64,000 nt of DNA, from assembly GCA_022478985.1 (NCBI GenBank), contig JAKSZP010017390.1, positions 41,795-105,794 of the forward strand, in the 5' to 3' direction. Below the pieces are notes generated by a model. That model was not told the origin of the DNA and made no database searches. It saw only the letters and a list, made by a program, of their open reading frames with translations. Below are positions 45,001-54,285 of the stretch, one piece after another. The stretch is from Massospora cicadina. Its lineage: Eukaryota > Entomophthoromycota > Entomophthoromycetes > Entomophthorales > Entomophthoraceae. The position numbers and the translations under genes were made by a program. Position 1 is the first letter of the stretch, and every line of letters starts with the position of its first letter.

Positions 45001-45341
45001 CTGGGAAAAAAAGAACTTCCTTTAAAAAAAGCTTAAAAAGTATGAAATAATCAAGAAATTATGCCTCCTCAATAAAACCCTTTTTTAAGTCAGTGCCATA
45101 TTTTAAACTGAATTATAGAATTTTGCTTACAAATAAAACTTATATCTTATATCTGGATTGGGTCCAAGTGTAAACTATAAGCAACTTAGAAATATAGTAC
45201 TGAGTATATAAAATTTAAATACCTATTATAAGTCAGTTAAAATATGGCACTAACTTCAAAAAGGGTCTTATTGAGGAGGCATAAATTCATGATTATTTCA
45301 TACTTTTTAAAGCTTTTTTAATGGAGGTCCTTTTTTCCCAG
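45001..45341. mobile_element. Inverted-repeat (foldback/MITE-like) element
   Basis: Arms of about 110 bp, 45,001-45,112 and 45,233-45,341, are reverse complements at roughly 85 percent (both contain aagtatgaaataatca and atgcctcctcaata, read inward from the ends ctgggaaaaaa). The 120-bp centre is AT-rich and non-coding. No clear target duplication. A single-strand copy would form a long hairpin. Transposase family unknown. Confidence 0.75.
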
Positions 45342-45559
45342 AAGTTTTTTCAAGAATGTTCTTTTTTCCCAAAAAAACTTTACCCCCAGTTCTTCCCCCC
45401 CAAAAAAAATTATTACATTTTTTAAAAGTGGCTCGTTTTCCTTCTTTTATTAAATATCATTATCTCTATATATTGTCTTTAACCCCTTACTATTTCTCTA
45501 TAAAAGTAAAACTCATTGTATATCTATTATATAAACTAGACTCATATTCAAATATACTA

Positions 45560-45842
45560 ATCTTGTATTTTATTAAATTTAGATGATTTTATTAATCAAA
45601 TTATACTAAATTTACTGATCACCATCTACAATACTTCATTTTATTAAATTTAGATGATTCTACTGTTCAAATTATGCCGAATTAACTGATTGCCATCTAC
45701 AGTAATTCATTTTATTAGATTTGATTGCTTTTATTAGTCAATCTATGTAAATTTATCAATCACTATCTAAAATAATTCATTTTATCAAATTTCGATGAGT
45801 TTATTGGCCAAAGTATGCAAAAAAGATAGCCATCTATAATGA
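45560..45842. repeat. Tandem repeat, about 71 bp x 4
   Basis: Units begin at about 45,562, 45,635, 45,706 and 45,776, each with ttcattttattaaattt or a variant, then gat.ttattagtcaaa and catctacaat. Spacing is 70-73 bp and the units are moderately diverged. AT-rich minisatellite, no coding function. Confidence 0.8.
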
Positions 45843-46220
45843 TTTAAGCTCGTCCTGCTATGATCTCATACTGACTGGATTTTGAACATACCCCAGCCAT
45901 AGGACGTATCAAAAGTGCTTTGAAGCTAGCGCTTCACCGATGCCGGATTTAAGTTTATCCGGAGTTGTATTAGTCCCACAAGTATCCATCGTTACGAGCC
46001 CATTTTAATATACATACTAAATTAATGGGCAAATGCTTGCCCAATACTTACAAAAGTAAAATGGGACCCAAGTTGGAGCATCTTCTATTTTTGAAGAAGA
46101 TGATCATCCAAATTGGTCCAGTATTCTAAGAGTTATGCGCGAACAAACATAGAAAAAAAGAAAAATCATACATACAGGTCGAATTGATAACCTTCTCCTT
46201 TTTAAAAGTCGGTTAAAAAT
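45843..46220 (+). repeat. Short interspersed element ending in a widespread-looking motif
   Basis: Non-coding, about 375 bp. The end contains aaattggtccagtattct, agttatgcgcgaacaaacat, then acaggtcgaattgataacc and agtcggttaaaa. From memory these resemble repeat termini common in arthropod genomes. A local inverted repeat ttcttctatttttgaagaa lies near 46,080-46,100, within gcatcttctatttttgaaga. Head not recognised. Confidence 0.45.
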
Positions 46221-46229
46221 GTCATTTAT

Positions 46230-46470
46230 CTGAAACCATTGAGCCCATCGAATCAACCTAAATCCACCAAACATCACCCAGCCAAAACTAATTGAACTTT
46301 TAAATCAACCAGCAACCAAAAACCACCAACCACCCAGCCAAAACCAATTCCTTATTGAATCAACTAATTACTAACTGCTTACTAAAACTGTCAAGCTTAT
46401 CAATCAACCCAAAACCACCAACTGTTCGCCAAAACCATCTAAACTATCGAATCAACCAAATATCAAACTT
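46230..46470. repeat. Dispersed tract repeat R1, best-preserved array
   Basis: Four to five degenerate units of about 50-60 bp: (g)aatcaacc, aaa.ccaccaa(c)ca, cccagccaaaac, then a variable aattgaacttt or equivalent. The stretch aatcaactaattactaactg here is the uninterrupted form of the site into which TyC inserted at 15,683. Confidence 0.65.
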
Positions 46471-46559
46471 TTCAGCCATAGCATTATACCGATTTCCATT
46501 AAAAACATATAAGATTTTCACTTCTTACATATAAAACTTTTTATTTTACTATAAAAATT

Positions 46560-46692
46560 AAAAATCAGGCTTTGAGGTGCACTAAGACCCCCACACATCC
46601 ACCTATATCCAAATTTTAAAAGCTCTACATGCTGTAGTTTTGGCTGGGCATCATGCACACACACATACTTGCTTTTATTAATATAGATCTAT
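46560..46692 (+). repeat. Dispersed repeat R3, copy 2
   Basis: Matches 38,500-38,640: cacatccacctatatccaaa, aaaagctctacatgctgta, tggctgggcatcatgcacac, ending ttattaatatagat. A short acacacac run lies inside. Confidence 0.65.
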
Positions 46693-46900
46693 ATAATAAA
46701 ATACATTCACTGACTGATATCTGAAACCTCCATGTCTGATAGGTTTAATCTAATTTAGGTGAGATAATGAGAATTGGTGAATATATTGAATAATTCACCA
46801 AATTGCTCACCCAAAACTAAACAAAATCATTATTAGAGTTTTTAAGTAGATTAAGTAAAGTTAGAATAATCAACTCACCATCCACGAGGGCAAAGGCAAA

Positions 46901-47386
46901 GTTGTTAGCCTGAGTGGCTCAAGGGTAGCGCTGGCACAGCCTATAGGCTGTCAGTGTGAGCTTATCATCTGATGAACTTTAAATACCTTAGCAAAGCAAG
47001 GGTATCTGGATGTTTTGTTTATATAACTTTAAAAACCTGCCTAATTTGGCTCCCTTAATCAATAAAATATTTTTGGCAAGTTACATAGAAGTTACCACTG
47101 CCTCCCCAAGTTTGATTCTGGTAGATAAACTTTGGGTAGAGGGCAATTATGACTGTGTTGATATTGCACACCAATGTCCCAAACTGAGATAGCAAATAAC
47201 AATGTGGTACATGGAGTTCCTGCCTATCATACACTACGCATGGAGGTTTTCCAAGTTTTATCCCCTCTCCCATTTCACCAAATCCCCTTAATCAGTGCAG
47301 TATCATCCCCAGGTCAGCCCACCTCAAATAAAATTCAAAATGTTATGTAGAAGTTTATCTCCAGTTGGCCCACCTTGAATAAAAAA
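46901..47386 (+). mobile_element. SINE of family S3, split by an S2 SINE
   Basis: Head 46,901-46,975 resembles a tRNA: an A-box-like gagtggctcaagggtagcg, then a degenerate B-box region tgtgagcttatc. The body runs to 47,080, is interrupted by the S2 copy (47,094-47,341), and resumes at 47,356 with the tail tctccagttggcccacct then tgaataaaaaa. That the two halves were one element is supported by the S2 duplication but not by a duplication of S3 itself. Confidence 0.5.
47094..47341 (+). mobile_element. SINE of family S2, with 14-bp target duplication
   Basis: Flanked by gttacatagaagtt (47,080-47,093) and gttatgtagaagtt (47,342-47,355). The body is shared with 37,961-38,233 (inverse strand). The B-box-like agtttgattctgg is near 47,108. 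The tail catccccaggtcagccca then cctcaaataaaa closely resembles the LINE 3' end. Confidence 0.82.
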
Positions 47387-47459
47387 GTTAAGAAGTTGAT
47401 TTAGTAGTTTGGAAGACATGTCATGTACAAATGATTTTGAATATAGAGAGATGTTTCAG

Positions 47460-47660
47460 GTAGCAGTTTGATGTTACTTGATCAATTTGATAGGTTTATT
47501 TTTGTTTGGCCGAGTGGTTGGTAGCTTTTGATTGATTTGATAAGATACAGTTTAGCTTTTGGGGTGATTAGTTATTAATTGTTTTGATAAGCTCAGTTAG
47601 TTTTAGATGAATGGTTGGTGGTTTTTGGTTGATTCAATTGAGCAATTAAATTTGGCTGAG
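47460..47660. repeat. Tract repeat R1 in inverted orientation
   Basis: ttggccgagtggttggtagc, gttttgataagctcag, ggttggtggtttttggttga and gattcaatt are reverse complements of the R1 blocks at 46,230-46,470. About three units. Confidence 0.6.
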
Positions 47661-48080
47661 TGTTTATTATTTATCTAAAGTATAAAATCAAAATTTATAA
47701 ATTAAATATTGGAATTACTATGGCCACCATAGCAGAGCATGGGTTATGAATGCTAGTAGATTATAAATTTAGATTTACTTCTAGAATCAAAGCATCTAGT
47801 GGCATCATAATAATTATGTTCAGTACTGTTATGCACTTTGGAACTATACAAGTTCCAATCCTGTGCAATCAGCCACAATAGGCAGCTAGTGACTGAGCAT
47901 ATAAAATGTTGACCAACACAGCATAATGCTGTGGTCCTTCTTTTTAATAAAATATATTCAGTCTTCTATTATATTTAATATTATATTATAAAACATTATA
48001 AAATTATATACTTCAAGCAATTTTTTAAAAAAACTAATATATTACCTTTTATAAAGTAAAAGTTATTTTTATAAGACTTT
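47661..48080. other. AT-rich filler with a possible tRNA-like fragment
   Basis: No gene. 47,800-47,865 holds agtggcatcataataattat followed after about 45 bp by caagttccaatcctg, which could be A and B boxes of a decayed SINE. There is no duplication or known tail. Confidence 0.3.
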
Positions 48081-48091
48081 TATATAAAGTA

Positions 48092-48222
48092 AGGGGTGGT
48101 TAGCTGAGCAGGTAAAACTTCTTCCACCCTAAGTGCAGGTTTTGAGTTTGAAACCTGTACTGGCTAGAAATTTCTTAGTGTGGTATATTTTTCCCAAGGT
48201 TGACCCACCTCAAATATTTTTA
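48092..48222 (+). mobile_element. SINE of family S1, tRNA-derived, with target duplication
   Basis: ggggtggttagctgagcagg gives a good A box, and gagtttgaaacctg is a B box in which the usual CG has become TG. The body is ctggctagaaatttcttagt, then gtggtatatttttcccaagg, with tail ttgacccacctcaaata. Target duplication tatataaagta at 48,081-48,091 and 48,223-48,233. RNA polymerase III transcription is expected from the family type. Confidence 0.85.
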
Positions 48223-48233
48223 TATATAAAGTA

Positions 48234-48798
48234 CACCTCTGTACTTAGCTTTGATAGTTCAAAAAATTGAAACTAAGTGTAATTATTAATTCAAGAGTAA
48301 ATAATTAGTATTTTTATAATATAGCTGAGTGGTAAACTCATTATTGTATATTATATATATGACTATATATTATTTTTTTAGTATATATATGACTATATAT
48401 TATAATCACTTGATAGTCAACAAATTATACCAAGGCTTAAGTTATAAATTCTTTAGTATTTAATAATAGTACCAAAATAAATTAGATATAAGATAATAAC
48501 TATGATTAGTCAATTTCTGTATATTTCCTCAAGCGCCAGCCATCAAGCTGGACAGGAGTGCATCCTTTTAGAATAAAAAAAGGGGTCAAATTTCAAGGCC
48601 TTACCCCACACCCAGATCTCTGACCTAAAGCATACTCTGGATAAAAAATTGGTAGTGTCAGGGTAAATCCTCACATTAGTAGAATTCCTGAGATTACAGA
48701 TATTATCAGTCAGATCAATAGGATATGTTATGAAGTTAGATTGAACAATTGCATATCAAATGAATTATTTTAGTGAAAATATTTATTTAATCATTAAA
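48234..48798. other. Non-coding flank of LINE NL3
   Basis: AT-rich, with a short direct repeat tatatatgactatatatta near 48,350 and 48,385. The part 48,520-48,700 is less AT-rich but has no open frame or recognisable repeat. Confidence 0.5.
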
Positions 48799-48874
48799 TC
48801 ACTTCATTTGAAGCTTTTCTCTCTTGTTGCAATCACTTTTGCAACTTAATCAATCAAGTCTGAATCTAGTTTGA

Positions 48875-48894
48875 TAATCTCACAGAGGAGATTA
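48875..48894 (+). promoter_or_regulatory. Perfect hairpin upstream of NL3 ORF1
   Basis: TAATCTC, a six-base loop ACAGAG, then GAGATTA: a 7-bp perfect stem ending 10 nt before the ORF1 ATG at 48,905. The same hairpin is in NL4 at 54,256-54,275. Role unknown; the position suggests an effect on translation or packaging of the LINE RNA. Confidence 0.55.
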
Positions 48895-48904
48895 GTCTGC
48901 GCCC

Positions 48905-50315
48905 ATGTCAGGGAGAAGTTGGGAAAGTAAGGTAAGAGGCACAGGTGGTAGGCCCGCGACCTCCAACATGCAAAAATGCCCCGGAGAAACTGGCGGCATA
49001 GAAAAAAAATAAGAAAACTGGCAGTCATTATTTCCCCAGAAATCCTCACTTGGCAAGCGTGATGCAACCAGTACATCAACACGCCATACTCCCAACCACT
49101 CTTGTCAGTGAAATATGGAGTCTGGGTGTTTCTGGACATCCAACAAACAGCTTTATGAAAGAAATTTTGTGGGGATGTGCACACTTTTTTCCTGACCACG
49201 GTGTACGTTGCACCTCACTCCATGCCATGCAGTTAGCTGGACCTCAGTTTTGAAAGCAAGGAGGCAGCAGATGAGGCTGCTGCAGTGTGCGTAGTGATTG
49301 ACCTCCCTGAAGGGCAATGGGTCATCAAAACCAATGCACCAGATAGACAAAATTTAACCAGATTTTCCTCACGTTCAACTTTTTGCCCACTACAGTTAAA
49401 CGTGCCATTCTGGAGCAGCACCTGAAAGATGGTCTTACCATATATGGCGAAATACAATCCTTCAAGATGCAACGCTTTATGCTGATGCCACACCAATGCA
49501 CTGGCAAAGCTATTGAAGTTCTGACTCCAACTGAGGAGATTGCAAAGGACCTAACCCAGATCCCGCACTCCACATATATCAATATCAAAGGGCATACCAC
49601 CCACCCTTTCTGCATAACTGTAGACAGCGCACCCCCCATCTGCACCCACTGTGATGCGTTCAGCCATAAGGCACATGCATGCCCCACCAAGGAGGGCATC
49701 ACATTCCAAGAGCACCCCTCGGCAGCCATGGCCAGCAGAGAGGCGCACTATGAACCAACCACCAGCACCAAAGAGACTTTCCCATGGGGAGCACAAGGAT
49801 GCTACCTACTAGTAAAGCCTATCTCCCCTCAAGAGCAAAAAAAGGCCAAACAAGCCCGCAGGGCTGCAGCCAAGGAAGCGGCCAAAGTCACCTCCACTAT
49901 CCCACACTCCCAACGCAAGGAGGATATTGAAACCTTCGAAGTGGAAGCAACTTAGGAATCCCTCAACCAATCAGATTGGGAAGCCCATGCCGATTAGCCA
50001 CCCAATCTGAGGATCCAATAGGTGACTCGATCTCACCTGACCTTTGCAACCAAGCTCCAGGTGAAACTGACTTGATTTCCATCCTACCAGAAATTTTTTT
50101 TTGACCTGAACATTGGTGCACCAAACTCATCCACACCACAAAAAGTTTTGTTCAACGTCAGGGAAACAAAAAGTGAAGGCAAAAGCCAACGTGAACCTTT
50201 CTGCTAAAATCAACAAAAATACTGAAAGCATTGCTGCAAACACCCGCGCTGCCATGAAGGCTCATGGGGATCTAGAGGAGGCTAGTGGGCCCGGGTGCCC
50301 ACCCCTTGCACCTAA
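48905..50315 (+). pseudogene. NL3 ORF1: RRM-like and CCHC protein
   Basis: The ATG at 48,905 gives MSGRSWESKVRGTGGRPATS before a frameshift. The longest part, 49383-49955 (191 codons), reads FLPTTVKRAILEQHLKDG-like RRM sequence (partly upstream of its first Met), TIYGEIQSFKMQRF, CTGKAIEVL, then the intact knuckle C-T-H-C-D-A-F-S-H-K-A-H-A-C, and a Lys/Ala-rich coiled region. The tail 50113-50343 (KVKAKANVNLSAKINKNTES) is one base out of frame. The original stop TAA at 50,313-50,315 is in frame with ORF2. Confidence 0.82.
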
Positions 50316-50321
50316 GGTGCG

Positions 50322-53300
50322 ATGGGGGAGACCTTCACTTTAGGGACATTGAATATCGCCAGACTCAAGGCCTCGCCATCCTGGGCTAGGAAACTGAGTT
50401 TTTTACAAAAAAATTTACCTGTGGACATCCTGGCCATCCAGGAGTCCCACTGTCCACGAGGTTTTGAGGATGCTTGGAAAACCATGCTCCTCCCTTCCCT
50501 ATCCTTCTGGTCAGAGCACTGTGGGGTGCTAGTTTGGAGAAACAATCTCTTCAAATTTTCATCATCAGACACATTCCTAAATGGCTGAGTCCTCATTGTC
50601 ACCTTCTCGTGGGCTGACGTGGCGCATGCTATCATCAACATCTATGCCCCAACCTGTGCATGAGAGCATCGGAAATTTTTCTCATCAGTCAAATTCCTTC
50701 TGTTACCCCCTGACCCTTTCATAGTTGGCGACATGAACTGTTGGCTAAACTCACCCATGGACCATTGGACCTCCTCCTCCCACGCCCCCAGGGTCACGTA
50801 AAACTTCACGTTCTAAAGGCCACCCTTGGGTTAATAGATGCGCTGCTGCGGCAAGCCCCACTGCTCAAAAACATGATGAGCCCCCACATCCACAACGGCC
50901 AATTAAGGTCCATGACCCACATCAACCTTATCCTCACACTGACAAACTTCAATCTCATATTTCCCACTTTCAAATAATAAAAATCGAATTCTCCGACCAC
51001 TTGCTGGTCTTGATAACATACCACTTACCTATCACAGTGGCTAAGGCCCCACATTGGTGCAAACTCTGCCCCCCCCAAACTTGCATCACCAGGATTTTCC
51101 ACTTGGGTGGAATCAGCAACTTTGGCAAAAGAGTTTGTTGCACCGTTTTGTGTGGACCCAATTTCCACATGGTCAGCCTTCAAAGAGGATACCATCCACA
51201 ATTCTCGCCACCTCTCCTCCCAACACTCACAAGCTACATCAGATGTCATTTCGCACGCTCTGGCAGAGTTGGCACACCTGGAATCCAACATCCCAGCCAC
51301 AGGCTACAGCCCTGCATGGGGCCAGAAGTGGGCGGAAGCAGCTGCCCACCTCAACGCGCTTGAAAGGCAACACAAATATCGGGTTTGTGTTCAGTACAGG
51401 GCCAAACGCACTACAGAGGGCAACAAGTGCACTGCATATTTTTTAAAAAAATTTACGCACCATGCCAGAGCATGGCCTGCACACAGGTGCAGAGATTGGA
51501 TGATTCTGTTGCAGATACGCCAGCCAAAGTGGAAATTGAAATACAAAAGTATTACTCAAGTTATACTGATCCAATCCAATTCAGCTAGCTGAAGTGGCGA
51601 AATTTTTTGACTGCACCCACATTCGCAACATTTCCTGATACCCAGAATTAATGAATTTGATTACTCTGAATGAACTCTGGACAGCCATCCGTGGTGCACC
51701 AAATCAGAAATGCTCAGGCCCAGATGGCATTCCATATGAATTCTATAAAAAGTACTTCAAATATATATCCCCACTGCTGCTTGCCTCCCTTAACCAGAGC
51801 CTTCTGGAAACGCGCCTTCTACCAGGAGGACAAGAGGTCTTCACCATCACACTCTTCAAGAAAGGGGACCAGCTAGACTTAGCCAACTGGCACCCCATTT
51901 CTTTAATTAACACGGATACAAAAATTTTAACTAAAATAATGGCTAACCGTTAGGGATTGTAGCATCTGCCACCATCTCCCCAAAATTTGGTTTCATACAC
52001 AGAAGGTCAATTTGGGACAACGTGCACTCTGTGGCTAACGCATGCCAGTCCACAGCCTCTGGAGCAGTTGTATTTTTGGACCAACAGAAGGCCTATGATA
52101 GAGTAAACTGGGAATACCTCAGGGCCTGCCTCCATCAATTCCGCTTACCCCCTCGCTTCATCAACTGGGTAATGCTGCTCACGGAATCTGCAACAATGGC
52201 AGTTCGTGGCCCTGGCTTCCTAACAGAAGTAGTCCGCCCTCAAAGGGGCTTAAGACAAGGGGACCCCCTTAGCCCACTCTTATACAACTTCAGCCTTGAC
52301 CCACTACTTCAAAACGTGAATGCCCACCTCACTGGGGTCCATGTACCAGGCCAAGCCCCAGTCAAGATGATGGCGTTTGCAGATGATTGTGTAATTGGGG
52401 TGTCTAATAATAAAGATGCTCGCGCGTTTGAAGCTCTCATCCAGGAATATTCCCGGGTAATTAATGCTGCACTGAATGCTTCCAAAACCAAAATCATCCT
52501 CCTTGGTCGGTATCAAGCATGCTGGGCCCCAGCGACCAGTGCCCAGCCTGGCCCAACTGCTCACACATGTGCTCGTCCTCCCTGTTCACCCCACACCGCC
52601 CCACTAGTGCTCCCCTTAGTGCCACACCCTACCATAGGGCCTGTCCGCCATCTGGGCGTGTGGGTGGAGGCAGGCGGGTATGCCCCAGCAGTAATGGAGA
52701 GTCATATTCTAGACAACGTGACGAAGCGCATCGCCTCCCTCAGAGCCCACCCTAATTCCCTTACTGGCAGGATAGTTTTAGCCAACTCTATGCTCCTCTC
52801 CAAAGTATGTTTTGGAGCCCACGCCATCGCCTTCTCCCCAGGCTTTTTCAAATCCATGTATGTCCTCCTGCAAGGATATATTTGGTCAGGCCGCCCACCA
52901 CCAGTATGACTTGAGGTCATGTTTGGCCCTCATCATCATGGTGGCATGGGCCTGCTTGACTTCAAAGCCCATGCTGCCAAGATCCTGGGCACCTGGATTG
53001 CAGCTGTCACCGCCCCTATGCTCCCCTCCCAATACTGGTCCCACGCGGCCCACTCCAAATTCTCCCGCGCCTTGGGCCTTAACAATCCATTGAATCCTCA
53101 CTCCCTGATGAAATACCTGGCTTCCCACCCATCGGCCACAGGTCCTCACGGTACTAAAGCCCACTACAAACGGATCCTCCTCTCCATACTGAGCGCTGAG
53201 TGGAGAATTCGTATTAATGGACACACAGACCAGAGAGGCCGCCCCTCTCCTCAGTTCACACAAGAGGTACAGGGGCTACCCATTCAAGATGGCGTGATCC

Positions 53301-53940
53301 CCACACGGCCCCATGTCCTATCCAGGGTGGACTACCTGGACATGATGTACATCCCTTACTCCAATGAGACCCAGAAGACTATTTGGAAATACGCACACCA
53401 CCCTCTGCTGCAGCCTCAAATCCGTCCCCATGTGTGGCGCTGCCTGAGGTGGGTGTACCATAGGGCTGAGCGCTCTAACGCTTTACACTCATCCTGCATC
53501 GTGTGTGGCCAGTATGGAACGCTGTTCCACCGCCTGGAGAAGTGCCCCACCTCTAAAGTTATATGGCGCGGAAGTTCAACGTCTGCTGGGCCAGGATCAA
53601 ACGCATCCTTCAGTCTGTCAAGAGACATGTTTGCTCTATCAATGGCCTCCTCCCTTCCACCCTCCCTCCATGCTCTGGTGGTTGCAGTCGCCATGTGGAC
53701 CATCCGCACGATCATCTTAGATGCCATCGCAGGCTCCACCCCCACCCTCCCAGAAACTGTCCTCAGATTCCAGTCCCATTTGGTGGACACTTCCAGGCAT
53801 GGATGTTTGGGTACCTCCCGCCGCGGTGCCATCAGCTGGTTTCCTCCTGGTTCCCAGCTTGGTTCATCAAATTGGACCCTTTCCTCCACACGTGTTCAAT
53901 AGTGGCTACAGCCCTTCAACGTCCCCTCCCCTCCCCATAG
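50322..53940 (+). pseudogene. NL3 ORF2: endonuclease, reverse transcriptase, zinc finger
   Basis: The ATG at 50,322 gives MGETFTLGTLNIARLKASPS, DILAIQESHCPRGFED (endonuclease N and E), IVGDMNCWLN (D and N) and SDHLLV. The usual SRID motif reads THIN at 50915-50926. The RT core is one 295-codon frame from 52,022: AVVFLDQQKAYDRVNWEYLR, LRQGDPLSPLLYNFSLDPLL and MMAFADDCVIGVSNN, with FADD intact. 52919-53902 is another long frame: GGMGLLDFKAHAAKILGTWI and the intact finger C-I-V-C-G-Q-Y-G-T-L-F-H-R-L-E-K-C. ORF2 ends at 53,940. About eight breaks. Confidence 0.88.
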
Positions 53941-54285
53941 TGGCGTTCCCGCTGGCAACAAGAGATAGCATCACTTCTCTGGGGTGCCTTCCCTGTTACT
54001 AAGTTTTGTTTCTTTTGGGTCAAAATTCGGAAGTGTCCATCCCCTGGTTGGCCTTCCTCGCAATAAATTTAAAATTTGAGTCACTTCATTTGCAATAGTA
54101 TTTAGGCAATTAATCGAACCAAAAAATTCATGATGAGACTAAAATGATTTCCACTGCCTTTCAAAATCACATGTAAGTTGTAATCCCATAAAACTTTTCT
54201 CTCTTGTTGTAATCACTTTTGCAACCTATTCAATTCAAGTCTGAATCTAGTTTGATAATCTCACAGAGGAGATTAGTCTGCGCCC

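Larger units (their letters stand above)
48811..54080 (+). mobile_element. LINE NL3, full length (5,270 bp)
   Basis: Target duplication tcacttcatttg at 48,799-48,810 and 54,081-54,092. The 5' end aagcttttctctcttgttgc is shared with NL4. The 3' end is cccctggttggccttcctcg plus caataaatttaaaattt. Noticeably more GC-rich than its surroundings. NL3 and NL4 form a subfamily distinct from NL1 and NL2, with the same domain plan. Confidence 0.93.

Noticed and set aside
45560..45842. Tandem repeats as a CRISPR array
   Set aside because: Units are contiguous and diverged with no unique spacers, and the context is eukaryotic.
46901..46975. Functional tRNA gene
   Set aside because: A- and B-box-like pieces are present but the sequence does not fold into a cloverleaf by eye, and it is joined to a SINE-type tail.
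47800..47865. A fourth SINE family
   Set aside because: Only a B-box-like caagttccaatcctg and a weak A box are present. There is no second copy, tail or target duplication.
49325..49729. 134-codon antisense ORF within LINE NL3 ORF1, and similar ones in NL4
   Set aside because: They are reading shadows of the GC-richer sense ORF. The frames in NL3 and NL4 end at different places, and the sense strand explains the conservation.
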